Shown: positions 1-8,834 of the stretch, one piece after another | Layout of the letters: the number at the start of each line of letters is the position of its first letter | Position numbering within the stretch: the stretch's first letter is position 1 | Assembly (NCBI RefSeq): GCF_000718025.1 | Contig: NZ_JODS01000003.1 | Span: 62,001 to 126,000 of the forward strand | Source of the DNA: Kitasatospora purpeofusca | GTDB taxonomy: Bacteria > Actinomycetota > Actinomycetes > Streptomycetales > Streptomycetaceae | Direction of reading: 5' to 3' | Length of the DNA: 64,000 bases | Translations under genes and position numbers: made by a program | Notes under the pieces: model-generated | Told to the model about the DNA's origin: nothing | Seen by the model: the letters and a program-made list of their open reading frames with translations, nothing else | The model's database searches: none

Positions 1-665
1 AGGACTGGATGACCACCCTCTACCTCCAGGAGTGCGCCGAGCAGGCGGGCCTCGAAACGGTCGGCATCGCCATCGAGGACATCGGCTGGGACGGCCTGTC
101 CGGCCGCTTCGTCGACCTGGAGCACCGCTTCGTCCGCTCCGCGTTCAAGCTCTACCCGTGGGAGTGGCTGGTCGCCGACGAGTTCGGCGAGCAGCTGCTG
201 GACGTCGTCGACCTCGGCGGCTCCACCGGCTCCACGCTGTGGATCGAGCCGGCCTGGAAGATGCTGCTCTCCAACAAGGCGCTGCTGGCCGTCCTCTGGG
301 AGCTGTACCCGGGGCACCCCAACCTGCTGCCCGCCTACCTGGACGGCCCGCGCGAGCTCGCGGACCCGGACGGCCCCGGCTACGCCGCCAAGCCGCTGCT
401 CGGCCGGGAGGGCGCGGGCGTGCGGATCGTCGAACCGGGCGGCCGGGAGACCCGGCTCGCCGACTGGGCCGGCGACCCGGACCGCTACGGCGCCGAGGGC
501 CACTGCTACCAGCAGCTGCACCCGCTGCCCGACTTCGACGGCAACCGCCCGGTGCTCGGCACCTGGGTCGTCGACGGCGAGGCCGCCGGCCTCGGCATCC
601 GCGAGACCGACGACAGCCCGATCACCCACCAGGGCGCCCGCTTCCTCCCGCACCTCATCGTCTGA
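1..665 (+). CDS. Glutathionylspermidine synthase family protein, C-terminal part (5' end outside window)
   Basis: The frame is open from the first base, so the first internal ATG (position 9) is probably not the start; the N-terminal half lies upstream of the window. The visible ~218 residues match the C-terminal ATP-grasp region of the GSP-synthetase family (YgiC/YjfC type): FKLYPWEWL, then WIEPAWKMLLSNKALL, HPNLLPAYLDGP, KPLLGREGAGV and a TWVVDGEAAGLGIRE tail. The family ligates amines to peptides using ATP; in bacteria without glutathionylspermidine the substrate is unknown. It ends 51 nt before the next start and may be co-transcribed with it. The family assignment is firm and the substrate is not. 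Confidence 0.85.
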   Translation, partial: DWMTTLYLQECAEQAGLETVGIAIEDIGWDGLSGRFVDLEHRFVRSAFKLYPWEWLVADEFGEQLLDVVDLGGSTGSTLWIEPAWKMLLSNKALLAVLWELYPGHPNLLPAYLDGPRELADPDGPGYAAKPLLGREGAGVRIVEPGGRETRLADWAGDPDRYGAEGHCYQQLHPLPDFDGNRPVLGTWVVDGEAAGLGIRETDDSPITHQGARFLPHLIV

Positions 666-716
666 ATCCTCGGACGCACCGGAATGCGGACGGCGGCGGT
701 GCTGTTTGATTGGCTC

Positions 717-2531
717 ATGGCATCCCGTGCACGTGTACGCGCCCCCGAGCTGGTCGGGGCAGGCGGTTGGCTCAACACCGGTGGCAAGGAGCTCACGCTC
801 GCCGACTTCCGGGGCAAGATCACCGTCCTGGACTTCTGGACCTTCTGCTGCATCAACTGTCTTCACGTCCTCGACGAGTTGCGGGAGCTGGAGGAGAAGC
901 ACCGCGACACCGTGGTGATCGTCGGCGTGCACTCCCCCAAGTTCGTGCACGAGGCCGACCACCAGGCCGTGGTGGACGCGGTCGAGCGGTACGAGGTGCA
1001 CCACCCGGTGCTGGACGACCCGGAGCTGGTCACCTGGAAGCAGTACGCGGTGCGGGCCTGGCCGACGCTGGTGGTGATCGACCCCGAGGGGTACGTGGTC
1101 GCCCAGCACGCCGGCGAGGGGCACGCGCACGCGATCGCCCGGCTGGTCGAGGAGCTGGAGGCGGAGCACGCGGCGAAGGGGACGCTGCGGCGCGGCGACG
1201 GCCCGTACGTGGCGCCCGAGCCGACCGCCGGGGACCTCAAGTTCCCGGGCAAGGCGCTCCGGCTGCCGAACGGCAACTTCCTGGTGGCCGACTCCGGGCA
1301 CCACTCGCTGGTCGAGCTGGAGGCGGACGGCGAGACCGTGGTCCGCCGGATCGGCGACGGCGTGCGCGGCCTGGTGGACGGCACCGCCCCACGGTTCAGC
1401 GAGCCGCAGGGGCTCGCGCTGCTCCCGGCCGGCTCCGCGTACGACGTGATCGTCGCCGACACCGTCAACCACGCGCTGCGCGGCGTCCGGCTCGCCGACG
1501 GCGAGGTGACCACCCTGGCCGGCACCGGTCGGCAGTGGTGGCAGGGCTCGGCGACCGAGGGCGCGGCCCGCGAGGTCGACCTCTCCTCGCCGTGGGACGT
1601 CGCCTGGTTCGACGGCCGGGTCTGGATCGCGATGGCCGGCGTGCACCAGCTGTGGGCGTACGACCCGGCCGCCGGCACGGTCGGCGTCGCGGCCGGCACC
1701 ACCAACGAGGGCCTGGTCGACGGCCCCGCCGCCGAGGCCTGGTTCGCCCAGCCCTCCGGCCTGGCGGTGTCGGCGGACGGCGAGCGGCTCTGGGTCGCGG
1801 ACTCCGAGACCTCCTCGCTGCGCTGGGTTTCACGTGAAACCAAGGAGGTGCACAGCGCCGTCGGCACCGGCCTGTTCGACTTCGGGCACCGGGACGGCGC
1901 GGCCGAGCAGGCGCTGCTCCAGCACCCGCTGGGCGTCACCGTGCTGCCGGACGGCTCGGTGGCCGTCAGCGACACCTACAACCACGCGCTGCGCCGCTAC
2001 GACCCGGCGAGCGGCGAGGTCAGCACGCTGGCCACCGATCTGCGCGAGCCCTCCGGCGCGGTGCTGGTGGACCAGGACATCGTGGTGGTCGAGTCCGCCC
2101 GGCACCGGCTGACCAGGCTGCGGCTGCCCGAGGAGGCGGTCCGGGTGGAGGCGGTGGCGCACCGCACCCGGCGGGCCGCGACCGAGGTGGCGCCCGGCGT
2201 CCTCCAGCTGGACGTGGTGTTCCGGGCGCCGACCGGCCAGAAGCTGGACGAGCGCTACGGCCCGTCCACCCGGCTGCTGGTCAGCGCCACCCCGCCCGAG
2301 CTGCTGGTCTCCGGGGCGGGCGCGGACTCCGCGCTCTCCCGTGAGCTGGTGCTCTCCGCCGAGGTGACCGAGGGCGTGCTGCACGTCTCGGCGATGGCCG
2401 CCTCCTGCGACGACGATCCGGCGATCGAGTACCCGGCCTGCCACGTCCACCAGCAGGACTGGGGCGTGCCGGTACGGCTCACCGCCGACGGCGCGCGCCG
2501 GCTGCCGCTGGTGCTGGCGGGCATGGAGTGA
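717..2531 (+). CDS. Thioredoxin-like/NHL-repeat protein (thiol-disulfide oxidoreductase family)
   Basis: A protein of 604 aa. The N-terminal ~150 residues are a TlpA/AhpC-like thioredoxin fold with the active-site string WTFCCINCLHVLDEL (CxxC = CINC) and no signal peptide. The rest is a beta-propeller of NHL-type repeats, each with a pattern like LPNGNFLVADSGHHSL, VADTVNHALRGV, VADSETSSLRWV or VSDTYNHALRRY. The architecture resembles human NHLRC2 and its actinobacterial homologues, which are cytosolic and of unclear substrate. I prefer the ATG at 717 (MASRARVRAPEL) over the in-frame ATG at 684, because the family usually begins near this motif. Neither start has a clear Shine-Dalgarno. A perfect parS site lies inside the coding sequence at 1827-1840. 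Confidence 0.85.
   Translation: MASRARVRAPELVGAGGWLNTGGKELTLADFRGKITVLDFWTFCCINCLHVLDELRELEEKHRDTVVIVGVHSPKFVHEADHQAVVDAVERYEVHHPVLDDPELVTWKQYAVRAWPTLVVIDPEGYVVAQHAGEGHAHAIARLVEELEAEHAAKGTLRRGDGPYVAPEPTAGDLKFPGKALRLPNGNFLVADSGHHSLVELEADGETVVRRIGDGVRGLVDGTAPRFSEPQGLALLPAGSAYDVIVADTVNHALRGVRLADGEVTTLAGTGRQWWQGSATEGAAREVDLSSPWDVAWFDGRVWIAMAGVHQLWAYDPAAGTVGVAAGTTNEGLVDGPAAEAWFAQPSGLAVSADGERLWVADSETSSLRWVSRETKEVHSAVGTGLFDFGHRDGAAEQALLQHPLGVTVLPDGSVAVSDTYNHALRRYDPASGEVSTLATDLREPSGAVLVDQDIVVVESARHRLTRLRLPEEAVRVEAVAHRTRRAATEVAPGVLQLDVVFRAPTGQKLDERYGPSTRLLVSATPPELLVSGAGADSALSRELVLSAEVTEGVLHVSAMAASCDDDPAIEYPACHVHQQDWGVPVRLTADGARRLPLVLAGME
1827..1840. other. parS centromere-like site (ParB binding)
   Basis: The 14-bp perfect palindrome GTTTCACGTGAAAC lies within the NHL gene. 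This is the exact consensus parS of Streptomyces and other bacteria, bound by ParB to segregate origins. In streptomycetes parS copies cluster around oriC and many sit inside genes. The surrounding codons (Val-Ser-Arg-Glu-Thr) accommodate the site without disturbing the frame. Confidence 0.9.
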
Positions 2532-2592
2532 CCCGCGCCTGAGGGCCCGCGCCACGACCCGCGCGCGGAAGTCCGCGCCACGACCCGCGCGG

Positions 2593-2638
2593 ACGCGGAA
2601 GGGCCCGGCGAGCACGCGCTCGCCGGGCCCTTCCGCGT
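2593..2638. terminator. Bidirectional terminator between convergent genes
   Basis: A perfect 20-bp inverted repeat (2593-2612 and 2619-2638) with a 6-nt loop sits between the 3' ends of the NHL gene (+) and the M18 aminopeptidase (-). There is no long T-tract, as is common in streptomycetes. Confidence 0.85.
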
Positions 2639-2653
2639 GCCGGGGGGAGGGGC

Positions 2654-3967
2654 TCAGCCCTCCAGGAACGCCTTGATCGCGCTCGCCAGCAGGTACGGGT
2701 CCTCCGCGCCGCACAGCTCGCGCGCCGAGTGCATGGACAGCGCGGCGATGCCGCAGTCCACGGTCTGGATGCCGAGGCGGGCCGCGGTGATCGGGCCGAT
2801 CGTCGTCCCGCAGGGCATGGCGTTGTTGGAGACGAAGGTCTGCCACGGCACGCCGGCCTTCTCGCAGGCCGCGGTGAACACCGCCCGGCCGACGCCGTCG
2901 GTGGCGTACCGGTTGTTGACGTTGACCTTGAGGATCGGACCGCCGTTCGGCATCGGGTGGTGGCCCGGCTCGTGCCGCTCGCTGTAGTTCGGGTGGACGG
3001 CGTGGCCCATGTCGGAGGACAGGCAGACGGTGCCGGCCAGCGCCCGGGCCCGGTCCTCCAGGCCGCCGCCGCGCGCGTACACGCTGCGCTCCAGGACGTT
3101 GCCGAGCAGCGGGCTCTGCGCGCCGGTGTCCGACTCGCTGCCGGTCTCCTCGTGGTCGAAGGCGGCCAGCACCGGGATGTACGGCAGGGCCGCGCCCTCG
3201 GTCTCGGCCGCGGTGGCCACGGCGGCGAGCGCGGCGGTGGCGGCGTGCACGGAGAGCAGGTTGTCCAGGCGCGGACCGGCCAGCAGCTCGCGGTCCCGGC
3301 CCAGGTACGAGGCGGGCTGGACGTCGTGGGTCATGAGGTCCCAGCCGCTCACCTCGGCCGGGTCGACCCCGGCGCGCTCGGCGACGTACTCGATCAGCGC
3401 GCCCTCGTCGACCGGCCCGAGGCCCCAGATGGGCGTCAGGTGGCGCTGCTTGTCGAGCTTCATGCCCTCGTTGACCTGGCGGTCCAGGTGGATCGCCAGC
3501 TGCGGCACGCGCAGCAGCGGCTCGTCCAGCTGGACCAGCCGCCGGCTGCCGTCGCGCAGGGTGATCCGCCCGGAGAGGCCGAGGTCCCGGTCGAGCCAGG
3601 TGTTGAGCGGGACACCGCCGTAGATCTCCACCGCGACCTGCCGCCAGCCGGCCGTCCCGGTGTCGGGGATCGGCTTGACCCTCAGGTTGGGCGAGTCGGT
3701 ATGGGTGCCCACCACGCGGAACGGTGTCTCCGGGCCCGCGCCGGCCGGCACGTACCAGGCGATCAGCGCGCCGCCGCGGACGACGTACCGGCCGCCGGCC
3801 ACACCGTCCCAGGCGTCCGTTTCCAGTACCTGCCGGAAACCGGCTTTCTCCAGCCGCTCGGCGGCGCTCGCGACCGCGTGGTAGGGCGATGGCGAGGTGC
3901 CGAGGAAGGCGATCAGGTCATCGGTGTGCGTCCGGTCGAAGAAGGCCTGGCGGGCGGCGGTCGACAT
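2654..3967 (-). CDS. M18 family aminopeptidase
   Basis: A 437-aa cytosolic zinc metallopeptidase of the aspartyl/leucyl aminopeptidase I family (M18, ApeB/PepC-like), which removes N-terminal residues from peptides. Visible metal and active-site motifs are GTHTDSPNLRVKP (first metal His/Asp), AFDHEETGSESDTGAQ (catalytic Glu-Glu), LSSDMGHAVHPNY (Asp/His) and the C-terminal GIAALSMHSARE. The start is ATG at 3967, because AGGAG lies 6 nt upstream. The open frame continues further 5', but that part has no homologous look. It is transcribed toward, and ends before, the shared terminator with the NHL gene. Confidence 0.93.
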   Translation of the reverse strand: MSTAARQAFFDRTHTDDLIAFLGTSPSPYHAVASAAERLEKAGFRQVLETDAWDGVAGGRYVVRGGALIAWYVPAGAGPETPFRVVGTHTDSPNLRVKPIPDTGTAGWRQVAVEIYGGVPLNTWLDRDLGLSGRITLRDGSRRLVQLDEPLLRVPQLAIHLDRQVNEGMKLDKQRHLTPIWGLGPVDEGALIEYVAERAGVDPAEVSGWDLMTHDVQPASYLGRDRELLAGPRLDNLLSVHAATAALAAVATAAETEGAALPYIPVLAAFDHEETGSESDTGAQSPLLGNVLERSVYARGGGLEDRARALAGTVCLSSDMGHAVHPNYSERHEPGHHPMPNGGPILKVNVNNRYATDGVGRAVFTAACEKAGVPWQTFVSNNAMPCGTTIGPITAARLGIQTVDCGIAALSMHSARELCGAEDPYLLASAIKAFLEG

Positions 3968-4201
3968 GCTGCTCCTGGGTCGAGGGAGGGCCGAGGCCGA
4001 ATGGGAATCGGCTTCGCACCTTGAGCATATGCCCGTACACGGACATGACACTCGGAGCATCCCAACGGATGCAGAACGCAGACAGAAACGTGAACTGACG
4101 GGATCTGACGGCCCGCCGGGCCCTTCTCGGGCGCCGGCCGGGCCCCTCGGAGCGCCCTGCCGGACCACCCCCGGGACCGCCGGAGGACCCGGTCGCGGGT
4201 A

Positions 4202-4238
4202 CACCGAAGGGCCCGGTCGAGGACCGGGCCCTTCGGTG
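4202..4238 (-). terminator. Terminator downstream of acyl-CoA dehydrogenase
   Basis: A perfect 17-bp stem (4202-4218/4222-4238) with the triloop GAG begins 33 nt past the stop of the leftward acyl-CoA dehydrogenase gene. Confidence 0.85.
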
Positions 4239-4271
4239 CGAGGGTGGGTCAGGCAGTCGGTGCGGGCGGCG

Positions 4272-6101
4272 TCAGAACGCCCCCTCCGCCAGGTCCATGA
4301 TCTCGTTGTCGATGCCCTCGGCGATCAGGCGCTGCGAGGCGACCGTCGGCAGGATGTTCTTGGCGAAGAAGCGGGCGGCCGCGACCTTGCCCTGGTAGAA
4401 CGGCACGTCCTTCTCGGAGGCGCCGGACTCCAGCTTGGCCAGGGCCACCGCGGCCTGGCGCAGCAGCAGCCAGCCGACCACGACGTCGCCGGAGATCATC
4501 AGCAGGCGGGTGGTGTTGAGGCCCACCTTGTACATGTTCTTGACGTCCTGCTCGACCGAGGAGAGGTCGGCGAGCAGCTTGCCGACGACGGCCTCCAGGT
4601 CGCCGGCGGCCTTGGCGAGCAGCTCGCGCTCGGCGGCCAGGGCGTCGCCGCCCTCGGCGGAGCCGAGGAACTTCTGGATCTGCTCGGACAGTGCGGTGAG
4701 CGCCTGGCCGCCGTCCTTGACGATCTTGCGGAAGAAGAAGTCCTGGCCCTGGATGGCCGTGGTGCCCTCGTAGAGGGTGTCGATCTTGGCGTCCCGGATG
4801 TACTGCTCGATCGGGTACTCCTGCAGGTAGCCGGAGCCACCGAAGGTCTGCAGGGACTGGGCGAGCTGCTCGTAGGACTTCTCCGAGCCGTAGCCCTTGA
4901 CGATCGGCAGGAGCAGGTCGTTGAGGCGCTCGGCGGCGGCGTCGTGCTCGCCGCGCAGCTTGGCGGCCATCATGTCGTCCTGGACGGACGCGGTGTAGAG
5001 CACCAGGGCGCGCATGCCCTCGGCGTACGCCTTCTGGGTCAGCAGCGAGCGGCGGACGTCCGGGTGGTGGGTGATGGTGACGCGCGGGGCGGTCTTGTCC
5101 AGGAACTGCGAGATGTCGGCGCCCTGCACGCGCTCCTTGGCGTACTCCAGCGCGTTCAGGTAGCCGGTGGAGAGGGTGGCGATGGCCTTCGTGCCGACCA
5201 TCATCCGGGCGAACTCGATGATCTTGAACATCTGGCGGATGCCGTCGACCTTCTCGCCCAGCAGCCAGCCCTTGGCCGGGTGCTTGGCGCCGAAGGTCAT
5301 CTCGCAGGTGTTCGAGGCCTTGAGGCCCATCTTGTGCTCGACGTTGGTGGCGTAGGCGCCGTTGCGCTCGCCCAGCTCGCCGGTCTCCCAGTCGAAGTCG
5401 AACTTGGGGACGATGAACAGGCCCAGGCCCTTGGTGCCCGGCTTGCCGCCCTCGGGGCGGGCCAGCACCAGGTGGATGATGTTCTCGGACATGTCGTGCT
5501 CGCCCGAGGTGATGAAGCGCTTCACACCCTCGATGTGCCAGGAGCCGTCCTCCTGCTTGATCGCCTTGGTGCGACCGGCGCCCACGTCCGAGCCGGCGTC
5601 CGGCTCGGTCAGGACCATGGTGGAGCCCCACAGGCGGTCGGTCATCCGCTGGGCGACCTTGAGCTGCTCCTCGGTGCCCTCCTCGGCGACGACGCCGGCG
5701 AAGGCCGGGCCGGAGGAGTACATCCAGACGGCCGGGTTGGAGCCGAGGATCTGCTCCGCGAAGGCCCAGATCAGCGAGCTCGGGGTGACCTGGCCGCCGA
5801 TCGACTCCGGGATGCCCAGGCGCCACCACTCGGCGTCCATGTACGCCTGGTAGCTCTTCCTGAACGCGGCCGGGACGGGCGCGGTGTTGGTCTCGGGGTC
5901 GAACACCGGCGGGTTGCGGTCGGTGTCGATGAAGGACGCGGCGAGGTCGTTCTCGGCCAGGCGCGCGATCTCGCTCAGGATGTTCTTCGCGGTCTCGACG
6001 TCCATGTCCGCGAACGGTCCGGTGCCGTACACCTGCTCGCGGCCGAACACCTCGAAGAGGTTGAACTCCACGTCCCGCAGGTTGGACTTGTAGTGACCCA
6101 T
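4272..6101 (-). CDS. Acyl-CoA dehydrogenase (FadE-like, 609 aa)
   Basis: An FAD-dependent acyl-CoA dehydrogenase that catalyses the first oxidation of fatty-acid beta-oxidation. It is the long form (about 600 aa rather than 380), with an extra N-terminal segment and a C-terminal helical extension, as in FadE5-like actinobacterial enzymes. Visible elements are the flavin/substrate motif MVLTEPDAGSDVGAGRTKA, then GVKRFITSGEHD, and the C-terminal LYEGTTAIQGQDFFFRK, in which Glu of YEG is the usual catalytic base. The start ATG at 6101 has GGAG about 9 nt upstream. It appears monocistronic, with a strong terminator downstream. Confidence 0.93.
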   Translation of the reverse strand: MGHYKSNLRDVEFNLFEVFGREQVYGTGPFADMDVETAKNILSEIARLAENDLAASFIDTDRNPPVFDPETNTAPVPAAFRKSYQAYMDAEWWRLGIPESIGGQVTPSSLIWAFAEQILGSNPAVWMYSSGPAFAGVVAEEGTEEQLKVAQRMTDRLWGSTMVLTEPDAGSDVGAGRTKAIKQEDGSWHIEGVKRFITSGEHDMSENIIHLVLARPEGGKPGTKGLGLFIVPKFDFDWETGELGERNGAYATNVEHKMGLKASNTCEMTFGAKHPAKGWLLGEKVDGIRQMFKIIEFARMMVGTKAIATLSTGYLNALEYAKERVQGADISQFLDKTAPRVTITHHPDVRRSLLTQKAYAEGMRALVLYTASVQDDMMAAKLRGEHDAAAERLNDLLLPIVKGYGSEKSYEQLAQSLQTFGGSGYLQEYPIEQYIRDAKIDTLYEGTTAIQGQDFFFRKIVKDGGQALTALSEQIQKFLGSAEGGDALAAERELLAKAAGDLEAVVGKLLADLSSVEQDVKNMYKVGLNTTRLLMISGDVVVGWLLLRQAAVALAKLESGASEKDVPFYQGKVAAARFFAKNILPTVASQRLIAEGIDNEIMDLAEGAF

Positions 6102-6316
6102 GGCCGTTTTCTCCGGTTCGTCGCTTCCGGGAGACCGCCGCGTTCGGGCGCCCCGTACCCACCAGTAGGCCTCATGATGCTACCCAGCGGTAACTTGTTT
6201 CAAGCCCCAGCCGGTGAATCCCTCGTGGATTCCGCTATGAACGTGGTCACGTCCCACAAGCCGGGACGGCCACTCCTTGTCAGGATCGACGCCCGCACGG
6301 GTGGCCGCGCTCCCGA

Positions 6317-6322
6317 TAGCCT
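6317..6322 (+). promoter_or_regulatory. -10 element of leaderless SseB-like gene
   Basis: The hexamer TAGCCT (TANNNT) ends 6 nt before the GTG start and there is no Shine-Dalgarno. The first transcribed base is therefore expected at or next to the start codon. Confidence 0.6.
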
Positions 6323-6328
6323 GTCCGT

Positions 6329-6835
6329 GTGTACGGCTATGACCAGAACGCATACCCGGGCGACCCCTACCAGCAGGCGGGGCCGCAGCCGGGCATGAAC
6401 GGCATGCCCGGCCCCGGCCCCGGCCCGTACGGCGAGCAGCCACCGGGGGCGCAGCAGTCCCTCTACCCGGAGCCCTCGCCGCCGTCCCTGGCGGACGCCG
6501 TCCGGGCCTTCACCACCGGCTCGATGGCGGTGGAGGACTTCCAGGCCATCTTCATCACCTCCAAGGTGCACTGCCCGCGCGGTGACCGGCCGGGCTTCCT
6601 GGCGCTGCACAACACGCCGACGCCGGTGATCCCGATGTTCAGCTCGCTCAAGGAGCTGCGGCGGTACGCGGGCAAGGAGTCCAAGTACTTCACCGTGAGC
6701 GGCGCCGAGGTCCTCGACCTGCTGCCGACCGGCTACGGCTTCGCGCTGGACATGGAGGGCGAGCACCGGATGGTGTTCGACGCCAAGGCGGTCGAGCAGA
6801 TGGTCGACTTCACGATGCGCCGGATGTACGGCTGA
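6329..6835 (+). CDS. SseB-like (enhanced serine sensitivity domain) protein
   Basis: A 168-aa protein. Residues 1-45 are a Pro/Gly/Gln/Tyr-rich low-complexity head (for example GMPGPGPGPYGEQPPG). The remainder is a compact alpha/beta domain of the SseB N-terminal type: FQAIFITSKVHCPRGDRPGFLAL, IPMFSSLKELRRY, SGAEVLDLLPTGYGFALDM. SseB-like proteins are cytosolic; the family was named for a serine-sensitivity phenotype, and its role in streptomycetes is unknown. The start is GTG at 6329, chosen because a -10-like TAGCCT lies just upstream and no ribosome-binding site is present (leaderless). It is divergent from the acyl-CoA dehydrogenase. Confidence 0.75.
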   Translation: MYGYDQNAYPGDPYQQAGPQPGMNGMPGPGPGPYGEQPPGAQQSLYPEPSPPSLADAVRAFTTGSMAVEDFQAIFITSKVHCPRGDRPGFLALHNTPTPVIPMFSSLKELRRYAGKESKYFTVSGAEVLDLLPTGYGFALDMEGEHRMVFDAKAVEQMVDFTMRRMYG

Positions 6836-6891
6836 CCGACGATGGGCCGGGGGCCGCCCGGCCCCGCCGTCCGGCCACCCGTACTCACTTG

Positions 6892-6934
6892 GTTCAAAAT
6901 TCAACTTGCTTCTAGTTGAGGATTGAACTAATCT
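6892..6934 (+). promoter_or_regulatory. Pirin promoter overlapped by nested palindromic operator
   Basis: A -35 TTGCTT (6906-6911), a 17-bp spacer and a -10 TAATCT (6929-6934) form a good housekeeping promoter. Two inverted repeats share the centre 6910: GTTCAA (6892-6897)/TTGAAC (6923-6928), and TCAACT (6901-6906)/AGTTGA (6914-6919). The operator thus covers the -35 and spacer, implying repression by a dimeric regulator (a MarR-type would fit) encoded elsewhere. Confidence 0.75.
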
Positions 6935-6976
6935 CGTGGACGTAGGCCAGAGGAACATCCCCCGAAGGAGGCCGAC

Positions 6977-7936
6977 ATGCCCGCCGTGACCGTCGACAAC
7001 CCGCTGACCCTCCCGCGCGTCACCACCCCGGACCCCGCCGTCACGAGCGCCCGGCCGGTCCTCACGGTGGCCACCGCTCCCGAGGGCTTCGAGGGCGAGG
7101 GCTTCCCGGTCCGCCGCGCCTTCGCCAAGATCAACACCAAGTACCTCGACCCGTTCATCATGATGGACCAGATGGGCGAGGTGGACTACGCGGCCGGCGA
7201 GCCCAAGGGGACCCCCTGGCACCCGCACCGCGGCTTCGAGACGGTCACCTACATCATCGACGGGACCTTCATCCACCGGGACTCGCACGGCGGCGGCGGC
7301 ACCATCACCGACGGCGACACCCAGTGGATGACGGCCGGCTCCGGCCTGCTGCACATCGAGACCCCGCCCGAGTCGCTGGTGCGCTCCGGCGGCCTGTTCC
7401 ACGGCCTCCAGCTGTGGGTGAACCTGCCCGCCGCGGACAAGATGATCGCCCCCAAGTACCAGGACATCCGCGGCGGCAGCGTCAAGCTCCTCAGCACCGA
7501 GGACGGCGGCGCCCTGCTCCGCGTCATCGCCGGCGACCTGGACGGCCACCAGGGCCCCGGCAGCACCCACACCCCGATCACCATGATCCACGCCTCGATC
7601 AGCCCCGGCGCCCAGCTCACCCTGCCCTGGCGCCCCGACTTCAACGCCCTCGCCTACGGCCTGGCCGGCAGCGGCACGGCCGGCACCGAGCACCGCCCCT
7701 TCCACCGGGGCCAGGCCGTGGTCTTCGGCGACGGCGGCTCGATCACCCTGCGCGCCGACGGCAAGCAGGACTCCCGCGACAGCAACTTCGAGGTCGTCCT
7801 CCTCGGCGGCCTCCCCATCCGGGAGCCCGTCGCCCACTACGGCCCGTTCGTCATGAACAGCCACCGCGAGCTCCAGCAGGCCATGGAGGACTTCCAGGCC
7901 GGCCGCCTGGGAACCATCCCCGCCGACGGCCACTGA
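6977..7936 (+). CDS. Pirin family protein
   Basis: A 319-aa bicupin of the pirin family. The metal-binding signature in the N-terminal cupin is seen as WHPHRGFETVTYIIDG followed by HRDSHGG and GLLHIE (His/His/His/Glu ligands), with the C-terminal cupin from about residue 190. Pirins act as iron-binding redox sensors, quercetinases or metabolic modulators; which applies here cannot be told. The start ATG at 6977 has GAAGGAGG 5 nt upstream. The promoter carries a conspicuous nested operator (6892-6934), so expression is probably switched by a repressor. A 23-bp terminator follows. Confidence 0.92.
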   Translation: MPAVTVDNPLTLPRVTTPDPAVTSARPVLTVATAPEGFEGEGFPVRRAFAKINTKYLDPFIMMDQMGEVDYAAGEPKGTPWHPHRGFETVTYIIDGTFIHRDSHGGGGTITDGDTQWMTAGSGLLHIETPPESLVRSGGLFHGLQLWVNLPAADKMIAPKYQDIRGGSVKLLSTEDGGALLRVIAGDLDGHQGPGSTHTPITMIHASISPGAQLTLPWRPDFNALAYGLAGSGTAGTEHRPFHRGQAVVFGDGGSITLRADGKQDSRDSNFEVVLLGGLPIREPVAHYGPFVMNSHRELQQAMEDFQAGRLGTIPADGH

Positions 7937-7944
7937 GCACGCGT

Positions 7945-7992
7945 ACAAGGGGAGTGGCGGAGCCGGGTTCCCGGCTCCGCCACTCCCCTTGT
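7945..7992. terminator. Bidirectional terminator between pirin and PP2C-like gene
   Basis: A perfect 23-bp inverted repeat (7945-7967/7970-7992) with a 2-nt loop sits between convergent genes. Confidence 0.88.
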
Positions 7993-8012
7993 GCGTTGCC
8001 CGCGGACGGGCC

Positions 8013-8834
8013 CTACAGCAGCGCGTAGAGGGCCGAGGCGTCGTCGTGGGCCTTGCCGCGGGGCCAGCGTTCGCAGGTGGCGTCGGTGCGTTCGACGGCG
8101 CGGACCTGGGCGATCAGTTCGGCCGGGCCGGACTCGCCGAGCAGGCGCAGGGCGTCGCCCCAGCTGCCGAGGCCGAAGCGGTCGGTGAAGCGGGCCGCGC
8201 CGTCGGAGAGGGCGGCCACCGCGCGCAGTCCGGCCAGCGGGACGAAGCCGGTCTCGGCGTGGGCGGCGGCCCTGGGGCTGGCGGCGGCGATCCAGGGGCC
8301 GGTGCCGGAGTTCCGGACGGCGCGGACGGCCAGCGTGTACTCCAGGTGCAGGGCGGCCCGTTCGGCGGAGCCGGGCACCGTCGACCAGACCTGCCGGCGC
8401 AGCTCCTCCCCGCCGGGGAAGCGCTGGTTGTCGCCGATCACCCGGGGCGGGCCGTCCGCCGGTTCCAGCACCAGCAGCGAGTCACCGAGCACCAGGTACT
8501 CCAGCGAGGCGCCGTGCCGACGGGCGGCGACCACCATCGCGGCGGGCGTGTTGGGGTGGGCGAGGTCGCAGCGGCCGCCGTGCAGGGCGGCCGTCTCCGC
8601 GATGGCGTCGGCCAGGCACTCGGCGATCGAGCGGTCCGGGCGGTCGGTGAGCCGGGCCAGCAGGTGGACCCCGAGTCTGCGGACGTACCAGGCGGTGCCG
8701 TGGCGGCACCCGGACTCCAGGCCGGTCGGCGAACTCGAACCGTCGAGGAGGACGAGTGCCTCGGAGGTGGCCGCCGCGAAGTCCTCGCTCTCGCGGTCGG
8801 GCCGCCGTGCTTCCCCTGCGAGCTGTACCTGCAT
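8013..8834 (-). CDS. PP2C-like Ser/Thr phosphatase domain protein
   Basis: A 273-aa cytosolic protein resembling a divergent PPM/PP2C phosphatase: DLAHPNTPAAMVVAARR, YLVLGDSLLVL (GDS), AALSDGAARF (SDG) and the C-terminal KAHDDASALYAL (DD). These are the usual metal-coordination positions, although the first motif (normally DGxG near the N-terminus) is weak (VLLDGSSSPTGLESGC). I place the start at ATG 8834; the frame is open to 8927, but the upstream part is Arg/Ala-rich and looks non-coding. A CACACT hexamer 6 nt before 8834 could be the -10 of a leaderless transcript. It shares a terminator with the pirin gene. Confidence 0.7.
   Translation of the reverse strand: MQVQLAGEARRPDRESEDFAAATSEALVLLDGSSSPTGLESGCRHGTAWYVRRLGVHLLARLTDRPDRSIAECLADAIAETAALHGGRCDLAHPNTPAAMVVAARRHGASLEYLVLGDSLLVLEPADGPPRVIGDNQRFPGGEELRRQVWSTVPGSAERAALHLEYTLAVRAVRNSGTGPWIAAASPRAAAHAETGFVPLAGLRAVAALSDGAARFTDRFGLGSWGDALRLLGESGPAELIAQVRAVERTDATCERWPRGKAHDDASALYALL

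Noticed and set aside
3897..6398. 833-codon open frame on the plus strand opposite the acyl-CoA dehydrogenase
   Set aside because: Antisense shadow of a highly conserved gene; its composition (Gly/Leu/Val/Asp/His/Gln-rich) is typical of reverse-frame artefacts in high-GC DNA.
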